Source of the DNA: Tipula vernalis
Taxonomy: Eukaryota > Arthropoda > Insecta > Diptera > Tipulidae
Direction: 5' to 3'
DNA: 64,000 nt
Assembly (NCBI GenBank): GCA_958295665.1
Contig: OY282559.1
Span: 248,430,764 to 248,494,763, forward strand
Under the pieces are notes generated by a model. It searched no databases, was not told the origin of the DNA, and worked only from the letters and a program-made list of their open reading frames with translations. Every line of letters starts with the position of its first letter. The stretch's first letter is position 1. Of this stretch, positions 55,241-64,000 are shown piece after piece. The position numbers and the translations under genes were made by a program.

Positions 55241-55443
55241 AACGTGTCTCCGAGCTTCGGTTTTATTTGCTTAAACGGAAGCTGTACTACGAATCTTCCA
55301 AATTAATTGCATCGAACTGTTGTTCTAAAATGACTCTCGCAAAATTCTTCCTTCTCCGATATTCCCGGATCGAATCGCCAACATGCGGTTTTATTTTTTA
55401 TTTTTTAAGTAGCCGGCTAGCAAAATGGCGAAATTTGGATAAG

Positions 55444-55461
55444 ATCCGGCTCGAAGGACCA
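55444..55461 (-). other. BEL primer binding site, tRNA-Tyr type
   Basis: The plus strand reads ATCCGGCTCGAAGGACCA, which from TCCGG onward equals the 3' end of eukaryotic tRNA-Tyr including CCA. The element's RNA (minus strand) carries the complement starting TGGTCCTTCGAGCC, 12 bp inside the LTR edge at 55474. It confirms the element's direction. Confidence 0.75.
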
Positions 55462-55473
55462 AGAATTTATATT

Positions 55474-55720
55474 TGTTAGCGGCTGATGTATTCTTTATGA
55501 AATTTCACAACAAAATTTAATGAAATAAATAAAGCACAATGATTGATTATTGTTAGTACTTTTTCTCTAGTAAATCTTTCAAAATCATGTCTAAAATTCG
55601 ATACGAATTTCGGATTAACTCTCTTGTTTTGGATATTTTCTTGCAATCTCTATAGAGATGGATTTTTATCTTTATAAGCTAACAAATCTTATAGTGAGGT
55701 TTATAAAAACGGAAGTTACT
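55474..55720 (-). repeat. BEL 5' LTR (outer edge uncertain)
   Basis: It begins TGTTAGCGGCTGATGTATTC like the left LTR. The right border was set from the left LTR length and is not defined by sequence. No target duplication was confirmed. Confidence 0.5.
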
Positions 55721-57011
55721 GTAACAGTAGTTATAGTTGTATTAACAACTATAAATTCTAGCGACGGTAATATCTATAAATTATTCAATGTTCCTGCAAT
55801 TTCTTGAGCTAATCGTCGCAAATTTCCCAAAAACTTGATAATCTCTATCTCTAAGCCAATCACAAGTATCTATGGACGCATTTTTGGAGTAAATGTAGGC
55901 CTTTAAAATCACGTAAACACCAAGAAACTCATCATTAATCTTAAATAACACACCTTCCCTTACTACATTTGAAAATTTCCAAAAAATGTCATATGTTAAA
56001 AATAATCTCAAAACCACTTGAAAGTTTCCCACACTGAAGCAAATTAAATTTCAAAAAACTTTGAATAATTGCGATTAATCCGGATTAATCTCGATAATCT
56101 CAATAATTTCGAACGATTTTTATTATCAAGTAAGTCAGGTAGACACCAAAAATTGCAAACGCAACTCACTGTTCCCTTACAAAACTTTGTGTACACTATT
56201 CTCTACACAAATCATGGTTTGTCACTCTACTAATTACATACGGTTTGTCCCCCAACTAAAAAAAAATAATTCGTAAAATTTGATTGTTGAAATTTTTCAC
56301 GGTTTGTTTTTGTTGCTTAAACCATAATTCTAAAAATAGCCTAATGGGAAATACCGCATAACAGAAACTTGAAAATTTGTTGTTGTCTGTATACAAAGAC
56401 AGCTAGTCTGTATACAACGACAGTTATTTGGGAATACTAATGGATTTAGTTTGAATTAACTCCCAAAATCATATGATTTCATCATTGTGTAAAGAAAATT
56501 TTCTTGTCGGCTTTTATATGATTTTTCTCCTCTGTTCCGAACGAAAAGTCAAAAAGAAAATTAGTTTTGTAGAAAATTTCTAGCGATCCAGATCGAAAGC
56601 CGCGAATGTTTAGTGATTTCAACATCATTCGGAAAATTTTTGATTTGTAGTTTTTTGTTTTGAAATTTTTTTTTTTTTTTTTTTTTTTTGATTAATTTAT
56701 TGTTGAAAATTGAAAAGAAGAATTTTTATTTTGTTAGTGATTTTTCCGATTTGATTTTATTCATATATAACATTGACACGACAGTTGTGTATCTATAGCA
56801 TTGTTTTGGTTGGAAATTATATTTATATTATGTATAGACTAAAATAGAAATTTTTTTTCTACGATTTTCTGATTTTTGTTGGGAAAAGTGAAATTTTTGT
56901 GTTCTCTTGTTTTTCAAGATGGCGAATTAATTATAAAATTAGAAAATTTGGTGGTGAAGTTTATTTTCATTTATTGTGATTCTAACATATAAGTGTATAA
57001 TACGCGGAAGT
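55721..57011. other. Upstream region of the K2P channel gene
   Basis: This should contain the promoter and 5' UTR, or an intron if more 5' exons exist. There is a long T-run at about 56668-56690. No convincing TATA/initiator pair or coding exon was identified. Confidence 0.4.
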
Positions 57012-59950
57012 ATGGATGCACCAGCTGTGGTACGACGACGACGCAAAATAGCCCGCCAGCAACGAGAGCAAACACCGGAGGCTTCAAAATTAGCCAAAAT
57101 CAAATATTCCGACGAGGAGAGTAGTAGTGCAACAGATCATCGTCTACCTTCACATATCCCTGTTCTAAAGATTAGTAGTAATCCACCCGAAGTTCCGGAA
57201 CGACGTGTTGAACCAAACGCGGCGACGCGACAAGCTAGCGGCCATTTGAGCAAAATATTACAAAGGCGTGATCGAAAAACTGCACCAACAGTAGGGCGTA
57301 GTACATCAATACCACGAGATGAATTGGTCGATACGAAGCCAAGTGAAATATTTAATTTGATGCGTAAGGCACGTCGCTCACTATCCCAACCGCGACATAA
57401 AGATGAATCAAGTGATAGTGGTGCGCGGTCACCATCGCCCGTAGTGGTACGAAAAAAACCAACATCCCCAACCAGTCAAACGGCACGTACAACCAAAGAG
57501 GAGCAACTCTCACAATTCGAAATAAATATTATGCGATTCGAGGAAGAGCGTCGACGATTTACACAAGAGAAGAAGCGTTTCGAGCACGAGAAACGAGAAT
57601 TGGACATGATGCGAGTGAGACGGACCGCAGAATTCGATAAAAATGCTGCACTTCCGAGCAATTTACAACGATTAACCGATCGAAAACCGAGTGATACATC
57701 CGAGGAACGTATCAAATTAGTTAAAGAGTTTAATGGCGCCCAAAAATTAGTGATGAGCAAAAGTAGTGACTGTGTGCCGAAGCGAAACGAACGTCCAAGT
57801 GATTATGAATCGTCGACGGAATCGTGTTCATCAGATGAAGTAACCGATGAATCGGACATTGAGGAATTGGTTAAATCTCTGCCGGACACAACGAAAAAAA
57901 TGATGAAAGAAGTAATAGTCAAGGAATGGGTGGAAGAATCACTTTCGATGACGCTCGATGATGATGGTAAGCCTAAAATTATTGCGAATGGTACCGAAGA
58001 TATTGATGCTACCATGTCGAACGAAGTGATCAACAACGTTGACCTAGAAAAAATTGATATGGCTGCAAAATTGGCGGCAGAACCTGAGGTGGTGACTAAA
58101 GAGGTACCATTGTTGGTTGCAAATGGCGATAAAAATGATAAAATGAACGGTAAGGCCAGTAAAGACAAAATAAAAGACGGAAAGAAGACCAAAATAGATG
58201 CAAAAGATACAAAACCATTAGTTCGATCCATGTTTAGCGACTCCCGGCGAATCTGGCGGGAATTAAAAGCCGAGCATCCAAAAGAGATTGAACGATTTAT
58301 TATGGACAAGAACAAATGCATTGCAGATTTTATAATTCTAGTAATTTATTGTGGCATCGGTGGTATGATTTTTCGGTTCACCGAAGGCTCGTTCGAAAAT
58401 ATGTATAAGTGTGGCGTCAAACGGGTTAAACGTGATTTTGTTGATCAACTTTGGATCTCCAGTCATAGTATGAGGTTCGATCTGTTCACCATTGTTATAA
58501 TTAGATATTGTGGCCAGGAATTTATTTTGTTCTTTATATATTTGATTAGGGAAGATGATTGGAAGTCATTAGCTCGAACGCGTTTACGAAAATTCGAAGA
58601 AGAGTTACAGGTTGCGCTCGAAGCCGGGGTTACATCGTACAGTGGACAAAAAGCGTGGACTTTTATGAATGGCGTTGTTTATTGCATGACAGTTGTTACA
58701 ACAATTGGTAGAATTCCGTTAAACATTCTAATTCCTTTAACTAATACATTTTTTTATTTTTTTATTTTATCTTCCCATCGTCTAGGTTATGGCCACATAT
58801 CACCGTCAACAAATACTGGCCGTGCTATTACAATCGTTTATGCTGTCTTTGGTATTCCACTATTTTTAATTTTACTAGCTGATTTTGGTAAACTGTTTAC
58901 GCGAGGAATTAAATTTTTGTGGGGTTTCGTTAGACGAGTATACTACACGAGATCATGCCGAAAAGTACGGAAAACTGCACAAGTTCAGGTAAACGCGCAT
59001 TAAATATATTTTTAATTCACAACTCGAAACTAAATCTGTTTTGAATTTTTTAGGAAGTAATGCGAGGCATCAATATGGTATACGATATAGCAACATTTCG
59101 CCGCCCCAGTATGATAGCACGAGAGGAGGCAGCGGCGGCCGCATCAGTTCTCGACGAGGATGAGGAAAATCCACCGGACCCAGATAAACCAAAATTACCA
59201 CCGAAGCGGGCTCCGATAGCATCTCCAATAGCATCTCCAATAACTTCGTCCACAGCAACACCCCTATCACAAGCATCAACATTAGCACCACCATCCGGTC
59301 ATGAATCGCCCACAACACCAGCGCCCGAAGTTTTCGAAATTGATGACGAATTTAATTTACCAATTTCATTGGCCCTGTTTATTTTACTCGCTTATATCAT
59401 TATAGGCGCCACCATCTATTCAACGTGGGAGACATGGTCATTTTTTGAATCATTCTACTTTGTATTCATATCAATGTCAACAATTGGTTTCGGTGATTAT
59501 GTACCACAGCATCCGATTTACATGATGGCCAGTATTTTATATCTAGTATTTGGATTGGCCCTAACATCGATGTGCATTAATGTAGTCCAGCTCAAATTGA
59601 GCGATCATTTTCGGCAGGCAAGTTCAAAAATTGGTGCTACCATTGGTTTAAAAATGGCTGAGGAAGAGGCGGCAGCACTCAATTCACTAACCCATACACC
59701 GGCCGAATTGGCCTCAGTTCATTCACAATCGCCAAAAGCTGCTGAACCGGGTCACTTACGTTTTGAATTTAGTCCACCGCAACAAATGTACATTCATCCA
59801 TATATTTCGTCGCCCATACATACACCACCACTTCACGTAGAATTTGCGCCCAATTTTAATTTTAATAATAATAGTAACAGTAATTATGCATCGTCGGGTG
59901 AAGGTGACAAGAAGAAGAAAAAAGAAAAAAATAAGAAATCGAAAAAATAA
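57012..59950 (+). CDS. Two-pore-domain (K2P/TWIK-type) potassium channel
   Basis: Four exons: 57012-58474, 58550-58707, 58786-58988 and 59054-59950, giving 907 codons (906 residues). The start is the first ATG of the frame (MDAPAVVRRRRK). Residues 1-435 are a charged cytosolic region with Ser/Pro-rich parts and a coiled coil at about 160-205 (MRFEEERRRFTQEKKRF). TM1 is at about 437-455. Pore 1 is TTIGYG (about 537-542), then TM2 (about 553-577), a Pro/Ala/Thr-rich loop, TM3 (about 710-728), pore 2 STIGFGD (about 750-756), TM4 (about 764-788), and a tail ending in a lysine cluster. K2P dimers carry background K+ current in the plasma membrane. The intron 1 donor (GAG|GTTCGA) is weak. CATA|GTATGAG with a later acceptor, AAG|ATG, would also be in frame. 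The orthologue is not assigned. Confidence 0.93.
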
Positions 59951-60082
59951 TCGTTTAGCCCCTACAGTGTTAGTACCGTGTTATATGGTATTTAAATATA
60001 ATTTTAATGTGTATATGTATGTGTGTGCGTAATATATAAATATCTATAATTTTTAATTTTCGTTTTTTTTTTTATTAATTAT

Positions 60083-60088
60083 AATAAA
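60083..60088 (+). terminator. Candidate poly(A) signal of the K2P gene
   Basis: AATAAA lies 133 bp after the stop codon, in an AT-rich 3' UTR. Other AATAAA hexamers further on could extend the transcript. Confidence 0.45.
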
Positions 60089-63000
60089 ATTATACAGATT
60101 ATAAGATTATTAAGATTAAACAAATAATGTCATGATGATCTCTTCTTTAGCTACGACGATTTTTTTTTTTAAGATAAGAAAGACAAAGACTTTGATAATA
60201 TGTACCAAAAAAACAGATAAATTAACGCCTAAATTAATTCAGTTCATCAGTTAATTATTAATTAGTTTATCATATAATTGCGTAATGAAATCGCGTGATT
60301 TTTTGTCAGCGCTGCCATTCGTCTTACTATATACGTAGAATAATTATATCAAAGTTGCATATCGTGCTTGGCTTCGATTGGGATATACACACGGAGTTTT
60401 AGTACCTTTATACCTTCTACCTAAAGCAATCTTATTTTTTAATTAATTTAAATCACTTTTGTAGTCAATCAGAACTCCATCAGCAGTAAAACTCCATTTT
60501 TCACTAATCAAATTACAAAACGACACTACCAAATGTATGGAAAAATCTTGAGTGAAATTTACTATAAAGTGCTGTACTTTTGTTCGTGCGGGTCGGATTG
60601 ATCTGATCGAATTAGTTTTGACTATGTATTTACATAGCATTGAAAACGGTGGTTTCTCTGAATCACTCTGAGCATTCAAAACCACTCGGTCCTATTTGAT
60701 GCGATCCGTTATAGAGATAAACTGCAATATATGAAAACTTAGAGAATTTTTACAGTCGCTCAAAGAATTTTCCAGAATTGGAAATCTCAAACCGATTTCG
60801 GTCAGTTCGGTGCGACCCTTATACGAATTAAGATACACAGGCAACATTAATTAATAAAATTTACTTACATTTTTCCAATTAATGTTCTGGTTTCTTTTTT
60901 GAAATTTTTTTTAGCTTTATGGCATAACGAACTGTATGAGTGTATATTGAAAAGTTTTAGTTTTCAAAAATGTCAGTAAAAATTTATTGAGTGAAAATTG
61001 GAATATTTAGAACTCAAATTGTTCGTTCTTAAATAAGAACTTAAACGAGAAAATGGTTTCGAAACTGATTGACAATAATAACAATCGCCATTTTAACTAA
61101 ACTTAGGACCTACCCAGCTTTATTGGATAAACCATTTTAAAACTCTGTAACCTTAACTGTATTTAATATTGAAAATAATTTAAAATTTATTAGAGAATTT
61201 TTTACGGAATTGTAAGAATTTACTTAAAATGTTTTTTAAATCCAAAATTTTAATTGAATGTTTCAATTTAGAAGTATCCTCTTAAACGTTAAATAAATGA
61301 GGACATACTGTCCGTTTCATAACTATATCATCGCTTGATTTTTCAATTAAATTAAATATTATTAAAATTTTTTTTTAAAAATTAATGCAGAAATAACGAC
61401 GAGGAACACTTGTATAAAAATAAAAATATCCACTTGGATTGGTACTGCGAACAAACTACGCGTATAAATTAGTCACCACTTTTTGGAAAATCAAATTTTT
61501 GCCAAAACCCAGTTTAGGCATGATTCCAATTAATTATTTAATGATTTTGGGTAGTAGTTCACTCTAGGCAAGTTCAACCGCTACTCTCTTAAAATTAAAA
61601 TTCAGAATTAATTTTGGATATAGGAATTTCTTATGTTAAAATGTTAAATATATTCTAGATCCAAAATTCACGTACTTCATTTTTAAAATTTTAAATTTCC
61701 ACCAGAAAAGCATTTTGTAATGAAACGCAAGAATTTTAAAATTTGAAACGTTTAAAACGTTTTCTAATTAATTACACAGTTGATTTAATAATTTAGTAGC
61801 AGTTAGTACAATTATTGTGTAGAATTTGTTCAATATTCTATAAAATTTGGAAATTTTGAAAACAGATGAATACAAAAAGAAAATTCAAATTCAAAAACTA
61901 ATACAATATTAATTTATAAATTTTCATACTTCTAGTCTAACCCCAGACCGCAAATTTTAAGTATTTTAAATTGCAAATTTAATATATTTCATGAAACTCT
62001 TTGTTACTAAATTTTTTGCTCTCGTTCTGGCCAATTTATCTCTTTTGCACAAAAAATTCCTAAATTAAAAAAAATTCTTCTGATTAAATTTTGGAAATTA
62101 TAAATTTTTAAAATTTTAATGTTTTATTTGAGAAAATTGTCAATTCCTAAATTTTAAATTTTACGAAATTCGTTAACTTTTTTAATTAAATCCTAAATAG
62201 CTAATATTTTGAAAATGTTGCCATATATCCCATGCTAACGAATTTTTTAATTCCTATTTTGATTTTAAATTTATATACAACATGAAATTAGTATCAACGT
62301 GAAATTTCCATCAATTAGTTACGATCGAGAGTTTAAAATTCAAAGAGCTCCCACAGATAGATACAAACTGGTAAGCCCATTCTCGATTTGAGGGTTGCCT
62401 AATATCAGATTAATCACTTGAAGCAAATTAAAATGGAGTTAACCAATTCCTAAATTCATTGTCTTCTAAAGGCAAATACTTTCCAGGTCGGTTTGCGTAG
62501 TAAATGGGAATGTTTCCGGTTATAATTTTTTGTTACAAACTAGATTTCAAGTAGAAAATTACAAAAATCTAGGATACCATAATGTGGCTACTCGCTAAGC
62601 TATTTTTGGAATGGTGTATCTCATTAAATCCATTACATCAGAAAGTATAATTAACAGTTAACTCTAAACTAAAGCTTCCTAAAATGTATTTCACAATCGA
62701 AATTGTTTGTTTATATTCAGTTTGGATTAAATTGACTACAATTTAAAAATTTTTATTTTACACAAATTTCCCCCGACAGTGAAAACCTGAATAAAAATAA
62801 TAGTTCCGCAAAACTCACAAAAGTAGCTCAAATTTTAAAGGTTTGAATCTTTGATATAAATCAGTACTTTTTTTCTTTATAAAACGTTAATTCTTAAATA
62901 TTAATATTAACAAATAAGTTTGCTGTTAATTTAAAATTAAGAAAAAAATACATTTGAATAAAAAATATTTTGTAAAAAATTATAAAAAATAATAAAAACA

Positions 63001-63754
63001 TAAAAAAAAAGAAAATTTTGTGCCTGATGGAAATAATGAACAATTATTGTGTATAGAATAATTTTAATTAAAAAATTTAAAAAAAAAAAAATAATTTAAA
63101 TTTAATTATCTAGTCATAAGAATAAAACAAAACTTATATAATATATTTACATATAGAAAATTTATTTATTTACTTCATTTGTAATTAATAAGAACCAAAA
63201 AAAAAAAAGTTGTGAGCAACAACAATAAAATGTAGTTAGGAATTTATTATTATGGATTATAGAACAGAAGTGTACGAGTTTAGCTGATATTTGAGATAGG
63301 GTTGTAAATTTTAATAGAAACAAAAAAATTAAGTTTTTTGATTTTAGTATTTTACTTGTAAATTTTGTTATATAATTTAAAAATGATTTTTTTTTTTGCT
63401 TAAAATATTTTATTGTATATTATGAATTTCACAATTGAAAACAAATTTTACAAATAAATTGATAAAGAAAATGGCTACTGTTTCAGTTTTATTAATATCC
63501 AAACGTAATATTTACAACATTTTGGCTAACACCACATTATTCGAAATATATCAAATCGAGGTTATTGACAGAAAGATTGAGAATTAGCGTATGGGAAAGT
63601 ACTGAGAAAAATATAAAGGGCTGAAATCTCACGAGATTAATTAGATTACAAATTATAATTTTTCACATTCACATACGAAAAAAATAAACAACTTAAAATA
63701 TAATGTAAGAAGAACGTTCTCTTATAGTGATAATTATTTTATTTTAAAAAATTT
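60089..63754. other. Long AT-rich region, no recognised gene
   Basis: About 3.6 kb dominated by AAATTTTAAAATTT-like low-complexity sequence. No frame longer than about 80 codons shows a motif. No tandem arrays, LTR ends or TIRs were recognised. It may include a long channel 3' UTR. Confidence 0.45.
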
Positions 63755-64000
63755 ATGGAAAACCTGGTTTCGGTTGGCATTTAATGGCAGTTTTTAAGGT
63801 CCTGTGCCAACGTTCGATTATTTCGTTGGCCTGCGGTTGGTTTGGTGTGGTTCTCAAATATTTTACGCCTAGAATTTCGCTCAGTTCTCTGAACACCTGT
63901 GATTCGAACGATAGCGACAGATTCTGCTGTAATATCCTTCATCGGAATTGCAGTGGGCCATCTAGTGAACCTATCGATTACTGTTAAACAGTATCTATTT
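63755..64000 (-). pseudogene. Ty3/Gypsy integrase fragment at right edge
   Basis: On the minus strand, entering from the window edge, the frame reads YCLTVIDRFTRWPTAIPM (core, just after the first Asp). A deletion removes the second Asp block, and the sequence continues with LSEILGVKYLRTTP and IIERWHRTLKTAI, which holds the Glu. A frame change and a deletion near 63870-63890 mark it as broken. It is the same general type as the Gypsy integrase at 25881-30609. The gene continues beyond the window. Confidence 0.8.

Larger units (their letters stand above)
52894..55720 (-). mobile_element. BEL/Pao LTR retrotransposon, internally deleted
   Basis: Direct repeats beginning TGTTAGCGGCTGATGTATTC occur at 52894 and 55474, alike for about 65 bp before diverging. 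They mark the 3' and 5' LTR on the minus strand. A primer site complementary to a tRNA-Tyr 3' end lies inside the right LTR. A purine tract (GAAGGGGAG on the minus strand, 53135-53143) precedes the left LTR, so that LTR is about 241 bp. Pol fragments lie between. Only about 2.3 kb of internal sequence remains, with gag, protease and part of RT lost. The outer edge of the right LTR is approximate. Confidence 0.8.

Noticed and set aside
57476..58321. Minus-strand frames opposite the K2P gene (94 and 172 codons)
   Set aside because: Antisense shadows of the large first coding exon; Ser/Phe-rich composition typical of reverse reading.

Overview
The window looks like a repeat-dense, strongly AT-rich stretch of an arthropod genome, most likely an insect. 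The guess of a dipteran is weaker. It rests on short introns (57-78 bp), a copia-type internal initiator-Met tRNA primer site, and a mix of piggyBac, Tc1/mariner, Copia, BEL/Pao, Gypsy and several non-LTR elements. Only one convincing host gene is present: a four-exon two-pore-domain (K2P) potassium channel at 57012-59950 (+). Nearly everything else recognisable is mobile DNA, most of it broken. No bacterial-type operons, CRISPR arrays or tRNA/rRNA genes were seen.

Left third (1-17 kb). A 6.1-kb DNA transposon (1498-7600) has CACAGTAAAAAA inverted ends, a possible TG target duplication and dense subterminal TATGTAA repeats. On the minus strand it carries a C2H2-finger/transposase-like gene, broken once, and a second, intron-containing gene of unknown function. 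The layout resembles animal En/Spm (CACTA)-like elements and is the best candidate for something little described. It is followed by a TTAA-flanked piggyBac element (7805-10332) that has lost its first catalytic Asp, then by two tandem, same-orientation copies of one LINE family (about 11460-16900).

Middle (17-30.6 kb). A complete but dead Copia element (17461-21810) has paired LTRs and a 5-bp target duplication. A second, truncated Copia ends exactly at a (TA)n palindrome. A Gypsy integrase gene (25881-30609) is split by a 3.7-kb insertion with TIRs GGGTGCGATTCTGG and CAG target duplications. That insertion holds a small TIR element and a LINE fragment.

Satellite block (30.9-38.1 kb). A 174-bp satellite runs in direct orientation (about 12 monomers) and then inverted (about 9-10). 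It is interrupted by a probable solo LTR whose length restores the satellite phase exactly, and by a nearly intact Tc1-like element with IR/DR-type ends.

LINE nest (39-46.6 kb). One plus-strand LINE is followed by a second plus-strand LINE, which is split by a 3.85-kb minus-strand LINE insertion with an 8-bp target duplication and a poly(A) tail.

Right third. This holds a mariner deletion derivative with about 109-bp inverted ends (48052-48765), a BEL/Pao remnant with a tRNA-Tyr primer site (52894-55720), the K2P channel gene, about 3.6 kb of AT-rich DNA with no recognised gene, and a Gypsy integrase fragment running off the right edge. Coordinates of degenerate elements are approximate unless stated. 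All family assignments come from motif recognition without database searches.
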